Shown here: positions 37,823-46,491 of the stretch, in pieces | How positions within the stretch are numbered: position 1 is the first letter of the stretch | Layout: each line of letters starts with the position of its first letter | Assembly: GCF_020524035.2 (NCBI RefSeq) | Contig: NZ_CP129013.1 | Location: 2,593,822 to 2,657,821, forward strand | Length of the DNA: 64,000 nt | Direction: 5' to 3' | Source of the DNA: Bacillus carboniphilus | GTDB lineage: Bacteria > Bacillota > Bacilli > Bacillales > JAIVKR01 | Translations under genes and position numbers: made by a program | Notes under the pieces: model-generated | Database searches by the model: none | What the model was told of the DNA's origin: nothing | Seen by the model: the letters and a program-made list of their open reading frames with translations, nothing else

Positions 37823-38390
37823 ATGATCATTTTAATAGCCGGAGTTAGCAGCCACTGGAAAAACGTTAATGGCACAAACCTTACTTGAAAAGTATAAGAT
37901 GCCTTATCTTTCAATTGATCATCTAAAAATGGGCTTGTATAGAGGAACGGACAACTGTGGTTTTACCCCGTTAGACAGTGATGAACGAATTGGTGAGAAG
38001 CTTTGGCCTATTGTAAAAGGAATCATCATGACGAATATCGAGAATAACCAAAGCCTTATAATTGAAGGGTGTTATTTACAGGCCGAGTATATAAACGAAT
38101 TAGAAAAGCCCTATTCTGATAACATAATTTCCGTATTCTTAGGCTTTTCCACTCCTTACATAAACGAAAACTTCACGTCAAATATTATCAAACATCGGAA
38201 TGTTGTTGAAACTCGCCTCAATCCAGAGGAAAGAACAATTACGCGATTTATTGAAATGCATGATAAGTTTAGAAACAAGTGTTTAGAACATGGCGCCAAT
38301 TACTTTGAAATTGATCAAGATTATGAACGAGAAATAATCAAAGTGTATGAGTTTATTGAAGGTCAAATGCAGATCATGGAAGGTGAGTGA
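37823..38390 (+). pseudogene. P-loop kinase (shikimate/gluconate-kinase-like), frame broken in the P-loop
   Basis: The start at 37823 follows AAAGGAG. Sequence GGAGTTAGCAGCC has one T too many; without it the frame gives MIILIAGVAATGKT, a Walker A motif, and runs on through 'LSIDHLKMGLYRG' and 'SLIIEGCYLQ' to the stop at 38388, about 188 residues. The family is a small-molecule or nucleoside kinase of unknown substrate. The lesion as given removes the ATP-binding loop. Confidence 0.7.
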
Positions 38391-38584
38391 AGGGCGATGT
38401 TGCAAAAATGCGCGACCAAGGATTATAACAAACGATGGAATTCAAACACGTTTAGTGGTAACAACCTCATTTTGCTGGTGCAACCAGTGAGAGGAGTCAA
38501 TACCAGTTAATTTCTAATAACGGAACCTTTGGACAAAAAGGAAAGAGATTAATACTTTCTCATCGGAACTTTATCAGCAAAATG

Positions 38585-39019
38585 TCATATAGAAATTTGA
38601 TAGTGTTGTTGAATAGCATCACCCAACTCGTAATACAAACCCTTCATTTGTTGCACAAGGTAATGAAGGTCAAAAACATTGTACACCTGCTCTTCCTCCC
38701 ATATTGACTTTAATCGAGCTTTATCGTTGAACGGGAGCAATTCAATAATTGGCTGATCTTCTTCATATTCCAGAGTATAGTATTTAAATTCAATTATTTT
38801 ATGTTTCTTCTTTATATTTTTAAACCAATCATCTAAACACAAATAAAATTCTAGTAGAGCAAGATTCTCTTTAAAATATAGTCTATTATTAATTCGAATG
38901 ATGAGATCTCCTTCTATCATATATGCTATTGAAGGATCCTTTCTCCTGTTCTTTGGTATTTCCGATGCACCAGATGTGAATTGATAGTTTATCTCTATTT
39001 TATTGGATAAGTGGTTCAT
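38585..39019 (-). CDS. Hypothetical soluble protein, 144 aa
   Basis: An acidic-basic mixed soluble protein without membrane helices. The beta-rich N-terminal half ('KIEINYQFTSG', 'YMIEGDLIIRINNRLYF') resembles small domains found near immunity-type genes in Bacillus, but I cannot name the family. It is isolated, with about 190 and 320 bases of non-coding DNA on either side. Confidence 0.5.
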   Translation of the reverse strand: MNHLSNKIEINYQFTSGASEIPKNRRKDPSIAYMIEGDLIIRINNRLYFKENLALLEFYLCLDDWFKNIKKKHKIIEFKYYTLEYEEDQPIIELLPFNDKARLKSIWEEEQVYNVFDLHYLVQQMKGLYYELGDAIQQHYQISI

Positions 39020-39337
39020 GTTTCTATTCCTTTCAAAAACTTTTTTTAATTTGGGAGGGTAGCATTTATTATTAGCGTTCCTTAATCGGGAAGAAAACTG
39101 AAACGATTGCGGTTAACCATTTGGTTACCTCAATTTTTGTTTTAGATATCCAATTAATGATTATTTCTCATGTATGATCCTCTAAGAAGATATCGGGATA
39201 TTAATGAAGATATTGAGATAAGTGTAAAAAAGGAGCTACCCAAACGGTAGCTAATGTTCATCAAGAAACTCATTTACTTGTGAAACGGTTCAGAGTGATG
39301 TATCTAAAAGAGGTTTTCAGGTCTAATTTTCAAAATA
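39020..39337. other. Intergenic stretch, 318 bases
   Basis: AT-rich, no gene seen. It contains the hairpin listed next and presumably the promoter of the 144-residue gene. Confidence 0.5.
39226..39252 (-). terminator. Terminator downstream of the 270-aa gene
   Basis: On the minus strand AGCTACC pairs with GGTAGCT (loop CGTTTG-like), followed by a T run; it lies about 86 bases past the stop of the 39338-40150 gene. Confidence 0.65.
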
Positions 39338-40150
39338 TTATTTCAACCTTTTTTCTATGTTTTCAATCATTATTTCTGCACGCTGATTAATTATTTGAGT
39401 TTTCTCTCTTATATAGTTTTCTGCCTTCTCGAATGTTGGGGGACCTAGAGCACTCGGATACCCCTTAGTGAGCTCTCTACAATTTTTTCCACCAGCACCA
39501 AAGTATGAATTCAGAAAGAGAATTTCTCTAAAGTAATCAAAGTTTTTGGGGAAAAGCTCTTTGTTTCCATCTAATAATTTTTTCCAATCATCAGAAATTT
39601 CATCTGAATAATAGTACCATTTTTCTAAAACAATAAGAAACTGGTCAAAATAATCATGAAGTTTAGATGACTTGTTGCCTCGATATCTATTAATTGTAGT
39701 TGGTTTTAGTTTTTCTTTATATTCTCCTTCTTCTCTGACTGTTATTCTAATATCTTCAATCTCGTTATTTGGTAAAATCGCAAAATTCCCTATTGTGTGA
39801 TAGATTTTATTAAAACCCTTCACTTTATTTTTAAACCTATCTTTCTCAGAATAGTCCTGAATGTTTGTCAAAATCTTTTCAACTTTAGCTCCATATTTTC
39901 CAAATAAAGTATTTAACGAATTCAAGGTATCTCCGCGATATGTTTTATCTTTTATAAGTTCTGATACACAATTAACTACAAGCTTTTCCTGCCAAAGCAC
40001 ACAATATATTGCTCTCGCTAGTTTCGTATCATCGCAATAAAACCAGAAACCTTGGCTACCAAATTTCTTATCACCTTGCAGTTTTTTGAAGTCAAAGGAA
40101 GCCAAATTAGAAGGTTCATAGTTGAGTTCTTCATTTATAAACTCCTTCAC
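39338..40150 (-). CDS. Hypothetical protein, 270 aa, beside the Kiwa-like pair
   Basis: A soluble protein, mostly helical in the C-terminal half ('DYFREILFLNSYFGAGGKNC', 'FEKAENYIREKTQIINQRAE'). It has 'NFAILPNNE' and 'FDQFLIVLEKWYYY' segments that I associate with uncharacterised Firmicute proteins of the DUF6994 type, but this is from memory only. It is on the same strand as and 180 bases after the kwaA-like gene, so it might be a third member of that operon or independent cargo. Confidence 0.5.
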   Translation of the reverse strand: MKEFINEELNYEPSNLASFDFKKLQGDKKFGSQGFWFYCDDTKLARAIYCVLWQEKLVVNCVSELIKDKTYRGDTLNSLNTLFGKYGAKVEKILTNIQDYSEKDRFKNKVKGFNKIYHTIGNFAILPNNEIEDIRITVREEGEYKEKLKPTTINRYRGNKSSKLHDYFDQFLIVLEKWYYYSDEISDDWKKLLDGNKELFPKNFDYFREILFLNSYFGAGGKNCRELTKGYPSALGPPTFEKAENYIREKTQIINQRAEIMIENIEKRLK

Positions 40151-40329
40151 TAAAATAGCACAATTACAATTTTTATTCTTCGTTTTTGAACTAAAATGAT
40201 TTATTCATCGTAATACCCTCCTTTATTTTTGAACTATTTTACTAATAAAAGGGGATAATACCAGATACGATTTTTTCACTCTTATTTGAAAAATCCGTCT
40301 TTACTTGTGGTTCAGTCTCCGTTGAGCAT

Positions 40330-41031
40330 CTAAATATGATTATTTATAAACGTGTTGGTAAATTGTATAATCTTGAATAAGTACCCATTCATTTCCTTAT
40401 TCCACAGAGCTAAGAACACCAAGAAACTTCCTAGAAAAATTACAACCTTTTTAAATGAAAGCCGGCTTCTCGAATCATCCACAAACATTACTGCACCAGG
40501 GGATAAAATCCTCGTATATATGGTAGTTTTTAGTGGAACATCTTTTCTTTTTTCTGATACTACAATTAGATTTTCACCATTTTCACCGTGTGCAATATTA
40601 ATATCGTAGAATAAACTTAATACTGGATTGATATGGTAAAGGTTATTATGCATATATAAATATCCTATTACTAGAAAAAGCACTAAAAATGCAAATATTG
40701 TTGGGATATTAAAGTCCCCGTCGCTGTTAGTGATATTTGAGTTAAATGAAATGAAAGGAATTATATAAGTTACTATATAATTTAAAGCTTCACTGCCCTT
40801 ACTGTATACCATATCTAATTTAATTGGAAAATTAGGAGTTGCCTTTAACGGTTTGTCTAAATACATCTTTAAAGTCAAGATAGTGACTGTGATAATCATC
40901 CAAATGAAAAGACATAGCAAAAGGTTATTTATGTTCATTAGGAACAATATAATAAAAAGAGGCAAGTAAGAACTTAAGAAAAGCATGTACCTAAATACTC
41001 TATTGATCACAAATTCTACTTTATCCCCCAT
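40330..41031 (-). CDS. kwaA: KwaA-like membrane protein (Kiwa-like system)
   Basis: A 233-residue protein with four membrane helices (two near residues 15-60, one near 120, one near the C-terminus) and a soluble loop with 'NPVLSLFYDINIAHGENGEN' and 'LIVVSEKRK'. This combination matches KwaA, the membrane part of the Kiwa antiphage pair, which senses phage attachment. The start at 41031 follows GGAGAGAGG. The DUF4868-type gene lies immediately upstream with a four-base gap, the reverse of the usual kwaA-kwaB order. Assignment rests on topology, size and partner. Confidence 0.6.
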   Translation of the reverse strand: MGDKVEFVINRVFRYMLFLSSYLPLFIILFLMNINNLLLCLFIWMIITVTILTLKMYLDKPLKATPNFPIKLDMVYSKGSEALNYIVTYIIPFISFNSNITNSDGDFNIPTIFAFLVLFLVIGYLYMHNNLYHINPVLSLFYDINIAHGENGENLIVVSEKRKDVPLKTTIYTRILSPGAVMFVDDSRSRLSFKKVVIFLGSFLVFLALWNKEMNGYLFKIIQFTNTFINNHI

Positions 41032-41055
41032 GATATTATCCTCTCTCCTCATAAG

Positions 41056-42033
41056 TTAACCTATGTTTATTCTTTGGTTAGCAAATATCCTTGTCTCACT
41101 TACTAATGTTTCTGCTGCCTCATCATTAATAATCCGTATTATTTGGTCTACTGATTTATGACTATTTTCTTCATCGATTCTAATTGTTTTCTTTTGCGAA
41201 TCTAAACTGAAAAATAGACCTTCATCTATTGCTTCCTTGACTTTCTGAAAGGTATCAAAAGTAACATTGTCAAACTTACTCGCAGAACTTATCGTAAAAA
41301 GCTTCCTCTTAAAGTTCTTATTTCTACTACAATGAGATTCTAAAACAAGGAAGTTATCTATTAAGCCGCTCCCATTAATACTCCCTAAGATAGCCTCAGA
41401 ATGCATGTTAATATGTTCTTCGTATTTAAATAAGCGTTCAAAGAAAAAACTGTGCGTTACAAAAATCTCATCATCAATACTAAAAGCACAACATTTTTCA
41501 TTTAACTCTAGGTGTGATACTTCTACTTTTTGAAGCAGGTCACCATCTTCATTTCCAAAACTATATAAGCTTTTTTTCGGCTTATAGAAGTTCGATTTTG
41601 AAAGTGTCGAAAATATTTGAACACGAAATTCTTTTGCTGTGTTATTATCTGTTACAATTACATCAATAACGTACCCCTTCATAGAACTTGAAGATTCTTC
41701 GAAAATCTTCTTTGTAAGTCCAGTGGAGTTATCTTCAATAATGAGTTCCTCAATGTCTAGAAAATTCGGTACTTCAACTTTCTTCAAACATGAGACACTT
41801 TCGTTACCATCTGGTGCTGTGTTGTTTTGGTATTCAAATAATTGAGCATCCATAGCATTTTTTAGATTCATATAAATGATTGCTCTTAAATCTTCATGGG
41901 TGGACATATTCAGCTTATATAATTTAAAAGGTTCCTCTTCATCTGAAAGTAGAAATGCTGACAAACCATTAATTGAATAGTTACCAGTACAATTAACGAA
42001 AATCTCTTGTAAAACCTTAAAGTTAATTTCCAT
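41056..42033 (-). CDS. kwaB: KwaB-like DUF4868 protein (Kiwa-like system)
   Basis: A 325-residue soluble protein. The second half has the DUF4868 layout: 'CCAFSIDDEIFVTHSFFFER', 'LFKYEEHINMHSEAILGSI', 'RNKNFKRKLFTISSASKFD', 'IIRIINDEAAETLVSETRIF'. KwaB is the DNA-binding effector of Kiwa and is held by KwaA at the membrane. Length (about 315-325) fits. First gene of a two-gene operon. An alternative is an unnamed DUF4868 two-gene system. Confidence 0.68.
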   Translation of the reverse strand: MEINFKVLQEIFVNCTGNYSINGLSAFLLSDEEEPFKLYKLNMSTHEDLRAIIYMNLKNAMDAQLFEYQNNTAPDGNESVSCLKKVEVPNFLDIEELIIEDNSTGLTKKIFEESSSSMKGYVIDVIVTDNNTAKEFRVQIFSTLSKSNFYKPKKSLYSFGNEDGDLLQKVEVSHLELNEKCCAFSIDDEIFVTHSFFFERLFKYEEHINMHSEAILGSINGSGLIDNFLVLESHCSRNKNFKRKLFTISSASKFDNVTFDTFQKVKEAIDEGLFFSLDSQKKTIRIDEENSHKSVDQIIRIINDEAAETLVSETRIFANQRINIG

Positions 42034-42171
42034 ACAATAACCTCGTTCAAAGTATTTTATTGAATCATATTTACTATTTTATCACAATTTTCTTTAAACG
42101 AAAGCTTTGGAATTTACAGATTCCATCCATAATGGAGTTGGATATCTTGATAGCTTTGTATTCCGATTCTT

Positions 42172-42579
42172 TCAAGGAATTAGGATTTTAACTGTAGAAA
42201 GGTACATTGGCGAATGCTCATGAAGCCTGAACGTAGACAGATTCAACATGCCATTCTTTAAATTGATAAAGTTGCGTCCTGTGTTCATCTCTTCAACAAT
42301 AGGTGCTTCACGTTGGAGAGTTCTAATAATCTCAGTTTCATATGTGTTTTTCCAACTGTTCCATCTACCCTCATGCATCACTGCCCTGATTATTTTTCCG
42401 AGATTCTCTTCAGAAAACTCTTCATATACACCCGTATTTGTTGTATAGAAAGAGTCTTCCGTCTCTTGTTGAACGCACATGGCAACGCTTGAGGAAATGC
42501 CTTGCAAAGACGTTGGCGTTAAAGTGGTATCGTTTCTTTTTGTCATCGTAAAGAAACCCTCTTTCTTCCGCCTTTCCAA
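42172..42579 (-). pseudogene. P4/D5-type phage or plasmid primase, N-terminal fragment
   Basis: The last 50 residues read 'NTGRNFINLKNGMLNLSTFR' then 'LHEHSPMYLSTVKI', the D5_N segment that in phage/plasmid primase-helicases precedes the ATPase domain; the protein then stops, so the helicase part is missing. It is tightly linked (gaps of 3 bases or overlaps) to two small genes upstream. This is a remnant of a prophage, satellite or plasmid replication module. Confidence 0.65.
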
Positions 42580-42582
42580 CCT

Positions 42583-43038
42583 TCAGAACTTGCCCCAGTT
42601 CAAAAGCAATGCTTCCGGAACCAGTGAGTCGGCAATCAATTCAGCAGACTTGAATCGTTCTAAAGACTTGTGTTTAGGCATATCGTGGACATGTTCCATT
42701 AAAGCGGAGAAGAACGATTCTTCCTCTCCAACCGCCTCCATGCTAACAGCAGTTACCAATAAGGATTGTTTTTCTGGAACATCAATCTCCTGAACCAATA
42801 CTCTAAGCGTCTCCGAAGATTCTAACAATCTTAGTTTGCTTATTGGATGCTTTGATAAAAAGTTGTGAGTTTCTTTTTTATATAGAAGAACATTCTCATT
42901 TTTACTTACTTTTACCTGTGCTACATCAAATCGCTCGTTTGCTTGAATAGGGTAGGTTTGAGAAGCACTTGACTCCTCATTATTTGTTTTAGGTTTACTT
43001 TTGTGAATCACCGGTCGCTTAACCTTTTTCAATGCCAT
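42583..43038 (-). CDS. Hypothetical protein of primase-type remnant, 151 aa
   Basis: A soluble protein with a basic N-terminus (KKVKRPVIHKSKPK) and a helical C-terminal half. No family recognised. It starts on the stop of the upstream 84-residue gene (one-base overlap) and ends 3 bases before the primase fragment, so it belongs to the same transferred replication operon. Confidence 0.5.
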   Translation of the reverse strand: MALKKVKRPVIHKSKPKTNNEESSASQTYPIQANERFDVAQVKVSKNENVLLYKKETHNFLSKHPISKLRLLESSETLRVLVQEIDVPEKQSLLVTAVSMEAVGEEESFFSALMEHVHDMPKHKSLERFKSAELIADSLVPEALLLNWGKF

Positions 43039-43292
43039 TACGCCACCTCCCCATACAATTCAAATGAACTGCAATTAATAATCTCAATTGGCTCATTTTC
43101 CCTTGCTCCAAAACATTTTGAGTTTAACTCAGGGAAGAAGTTAATTAAGTCATTACATGCAGATTTCACTGTATCTTCAGGGTCATCCATGTAACAACCA
43201 TCTTGAATTACAATTCCCCAGATTCCGGTTTGGTCTAGAAACTTAGCAAACTCTAGTTGCAAACCAGCGTATTGACCTCTTGTCATTACCAT
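43038..43292 (-). CDS. Hypothetical protein of primase-type remnant, 84 aa
   Basis: A small soluble protein with 'DDPEDTVKSACNDLINFFPE' in the centre. No family recognised. The start overlaps the stop of the preceding truncated gene (ATGGTAA), so three genes are coupled. Confidence 0.5.
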   Translation of the reverse strand: MVMTRGQYAGLQLEFAKFLDQTGIWGIVIQDGCYMDDPEDTVKSACNDLINFFPELNSKCFGARENEPIEIINCSSFELYGEVA

Positions 43293-43556
43293 CTCTGAAA
43301 ACCCTTAGGATAGAAGTCAATCTCTGATGAATCTTCATGAATATTGATTCGATTCGCAAGTACTTTCTGAACTAAAAGGTCTTTTACTAATCGTTTTATA
43401 ACTCTTTGCATTCCATCAGGAGAAGTCCCTTCAGGAATCAGAACCTGAGCTGCTAGACGATAGATTGCATTGACACCATCATAGTGGTCTCTTCTTGCAT
43501 CAGTTAGATATGATACTGCAATTTGGTAGTTATTTTTTTGCGAACTATAAACTTTA
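43286..43556 (-). pseudogene. Gene truncated at its 5' end by the ISL3 copy
   Basis: A reading frame open from the IS boundary to a stop at 43286 encodes 'NYQIAVSYLTDARRDHYDGV' and 'GMQRVIKRLVKDLLVQKVLA', about 90 residues with no start. The 5' end is missing at the IS junction and does not reappear beyond the second ISL3 copy. Family not recognised. Confidence 0.55.
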
Positions 43557-44925
43557 GCTTCTTCGCTGTTTAAGATGGTGCAATAGTGACGATACTGGAT
43601 TCTAAAACAATAGAATGCAGGTGATCAAGATGTTAATAGAAGTGAAGGGAATAGAAGAGGTCTTTCACATTTCGGAACCATGGTATATAGAAAGTTGTAT
43701 TTTTAACAATGAACATCAGCAATTAGACGTCTATGTAGATATTCGTAAGGGAGCTAGATTTTCCTGTTCGAATTGTGGAGCAGAAAACCAATCTGTATAT
43801 GACATAGCTGACTACAACCGAACGTGGAGGCATTTAAACTTCCTTGAATATCCCTGCTATATCCACGCAGAATTACCTAGGACGGATTGTCAGAACTGCC
43901 AAAAGGTTCATCGCGTAAAAATCCCCTGGGCAATTAAGAGTCGATCTAATTTCACGATCCTTTTTGACGCATGGATTATGACCCTGGCAAAGGATATGCC
44001 TATGAGTGCGATCAGCCGTTTAGTTGGTGAACACGATACCCAGTTGTGGAGAATTCTTCACTATTATGTGGATCACGCCATTGAGTCTCAAGATTTATCA
44101 GAAGTGACGATGATTAGTACAGATGAAACCTCTTCAAAGAGAGGGCATAACTATATCACGATTTTTATGGATCCCCAAAAAAAGAATGTCATCCACGTCA
44201 CAAAGGGAAAGGACTCTAGTACATGGGGAGAGTGTAAGAAACATCTAGAATCTCGCGGAGGACAGGCAGAGAAGATAACTGAAGTTTGTATGGATATGTC
44301 GCCCGCTTTTATTAAGGGAGCGAAAGAAAACTTCCCCAAAGCGTCCATTACATTTGATAAGTTTCATGTCGTCAAAGCCGTAAATGAAGCAGTAGACGAT
44401 GTGCGTCGTAAGGAACAAAAAACGTGTAAAGACTTAAAAAACACACGATATGTCTGGTTAAAAAATGAGAAAAACTTAACAAGCCCTCAAAGAGAAACCC
44501 TTGACCGTTTAAAAGATTGTAACTTAGATACAGCGAAAGCCTATCGTATGCGAATAATCTTTCAAGAAATCTTTCAATACCCTCGTGAAATTGCCCCTAT
44601 GGTATTAAACGACTGGATTGAGTGGGGACTTCGTTGCAGACTGCAGCCCATGGTAGATGTTTCAAAGACCATTATGACGGAATTATCAGGTGGTTCTCAT
44701 CCAAGCTAAACAATGGATTATTAGAAGGAATTAATAGTGTCTTTCAGGCTGCCAAAAGAAAAGCACGAGGCTATCGTTCGCATAAAAATATGGTGGCCAT
44801 GGTCTTTTTACTCCATGGAAAACTGGACTTCAAATTAAATAAATAAAAAAGAACAAGTAACAGTTTGGAGCCATACCTTGCTTCACAACTAAACTCATTC
44901 CCTTGTCCGGTTTTAAGTCTTTTAG
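43557..44925 (+). mobile_element. ISL3-family element, copy A
   Basis: Shares about 1.3 kb with 50637-52650 (apart from an insertion there). The shared part begins GCTTCTTCGCTGTTTAAGAT; the right end is less certain because the copies diverge after CATTCCCTTGTCC. It truncates the minus-strand gene at 43286-43556. Left border of the segment that contains the restriction-modification genes. Confidence 0.75.
43615..44846 (+). pseudogene. ISL3-family transposase, frameshifted near the C-terminus
   Basis: DDE-type transposase with an N-terminal zinc site (CSNCG, CQNCQ), catalytic region 'MISTDETSSKRGHNY', 'VCMDMSPAFIKGAK' and 'FDKFHVVKAVNEA'. After 'PMVDVSKTI' the frame is lost and resumes as 'KDHYDGIIRWFSSKLNNGLL' in another frame. 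Duplicating AAAGACCATT at 44663-44672 (ten bases) restores 'SKTIKDHYDG', so a ten-base tandem-repeat contraction is the likely lesion. The second copy has the same lesion. Confidence 0.8.
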
Positions 44926-44952
44926 AAAAGGAGTTTTTTATTTTCTAAATAA

Positions 44953-45140
44953 TCATTCTAAATGTCGAAGAGCCAAATAAAAATGATAGGTTAAATTATC
45001 AGAGATTGTATGATGTTAAATGCTCAAAGTGCGATTCGATTCTATATTCTCAACCATACGATTATGGATCAAGTTTAAATGAAGTGGAAAATTTTAGAAA
45101 TTTAGTCCAAAAGATCTCATCTTTTGGACTAAATTTCTAA
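44953..45140 (+). other. Gene-tail remnant with CxxC between IS and McrC gene
   Basis: An open frame without a start ends at 45140 and contains 'LYDVKCSKCDSILYSQ', which looks like the end of a zinc-ribbon protein. Probably a remnant of the DNA from which the restriction cassette came. Confidence 0.35.
45096..45138 (-). terminator. Long hairpin ending the restriction operon
   Basis: A perfect 19-base stem with loop TCTCA overlaps the last codons of the McrC-like gene. It has A/T-rich outer arms rather than a long T tail. Confidence 0.7.
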
Positions 45141-46490
45141 TGCTAGTTGATTATAACCGTCAATCGTATTTCGTTTCCTTGTTTCATTTATCAAAGTAAA
45201 TATTTCAGCAAGGATTTCCTCATCAAATTTATTTCCATTGATATAAGCGTTAAATACATAATCTGCTTTTATATAGAAGAGAATGATCGGGAGTTTACCC
45301 AATAAACCTAGATTAACTCTTCCAATAATCTTATAAATATAATCCATATCATCATTGGGAAATAATAGGGCATTTGCAGTGTTACATCCTTTAAATATAT
45401 CACTATAAATCATTTCATAAATGTGTTGCTTTGCTACGTCATTAATACCTGGATTACCTTTAAAACCACTCTCTGATGATGTAATATTATAATATTTTGC
45501 ATCAAGGATCATTATGGAGTTTTCTTGAACAGCAATAATATCGGGTTGATATTCATCTGAATTACCTACACTATTATTTAAGTAATTCTCCCAAAATGCC
45601 GTATATTTTTTCCAAATACTATCTGAAACCATCTTCCTCAATTTATCTTTTTGATCGTTTAAGACCTTTTTTAATACATACTCCCAAACATATTCAAAAC
45701 TTTTTGTACCAAAGAGAGACAACTCTTTATTGTAATTTACATACTCTTCATTTAAATAATGAATCATCGCATTTAACAATCTAACTTTTTGGTCATTAAA
45801 AACTACTTGCATTTCCTTTTTAATAACACTAATTAGGAATGTTTTATCTCCTAATGAACTAAGTGCCATGCTTGGCGTTAAAATGTTTGTAGGCTCATAT
45901 CCCAGCAACCTACTAAAGCGTAAGAAGCAATCATATATGATATTCTGATGGATAGCTGTTACGGTGTTGGATTCATCATTCTTGTATTCATTATTTTTTG
46001 TATTCAAATAAAATGGTTGTTTATTTACAAAGTAAGGATTTACATCAGAGATTGTATCTTCCCAGCTTATTTCATCTTCACCATCATCAATAATTTCTTC
46101 TACTTCTCTTTCATAATAACCATAGTAAACAAAGTCTCTTAAAAATAGATCGCTTAAGCCAAGGGTACTATTGTAGTCACTCTGGTTATTTAAAGGATAA
46201 AAATCAGATGTCAGCTTTCGATAATTTGCTTTTTCATATTTTTTAAACACTTTAATTAGTCTAATTGTATTCTCAAGCTTTATCTTCTCATCTTTTGTTG
46301 TTGAGTATTTTGGCAATACACTTATTGTAATATCTTTGTATGCAATTAAGCCTACAAAATTAATGGTAATATAATCATTATCTTTTTTTTGACATATGGA
46401 TTCATGAAATAATATATTGAGTAATACCTCATCAAGTAAATTGCTTAAGTAACTTTTTTTATAGGGTTTTAACTCCTGTAAAAAAATCAT
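45129..46490 (-). CDS. LlaJI-type restriction subunit R2 (McrC-like nuclease)
   Basis: A 453-residue McrC-type protein. Near residue 340 it has 'YQPDIIAVQENSIMILDAKY', a PD-(D/E)xK nuclease site (PD, D-A-K). The N-terminal half ('INFVGLIAYKDITISVLPKY') is the McrC/LlaJI interface that binds the GTPase. I start it at ATG 46490, one base after the McrB-like stop, because the frame further upstream is a chance extension. It should cut DNA when driven by the McrB-like translocase. It is the last gene of the M-M-R-R operon; the same order and pairing occur in L. lactis LlaJI. Confidence 0.8.
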   Translation of the reverse strand: MIFLQELKPYKKSYLSNLLDEVLLNILFHESICQKKDNDYITINFVGLIAYKDITISVLPKYSTTKDEKIKLENTIRLIKVFKKYEKANYRKLTSDFYPLNNQSDYNSTLGLSDLFLRDFVYYGYYEREVEEIIDDGEDEISWEDTISDVNPYFVNKQPFYLNTKNNEYKNDESNTVTAIHQNIIYDCFLRFSRLLGYEPTNILTPSMALSSLGDKTFLISVIKKEMQVVFNDQKVRLLNAMIHYLNEEYVNYNKELSLFGTKSFEYVWEYVLKKVLNDQKDKLRKMVSDSIWKKYTAFWENYLNNSVGNSDEYQPDIIAVQENSIMILDAKYYNITSSESGFKGNPGINDVAKQHIYEMIYSDIFKGCNTANALLFPNDDMDYIYKIIGRVNLGLLGKLPIILFYIKADYVFNAYINGNKFDEEILAEIFTLINETRKRNTIDGYNQLALEI

Positions 46491-46491
46491 T

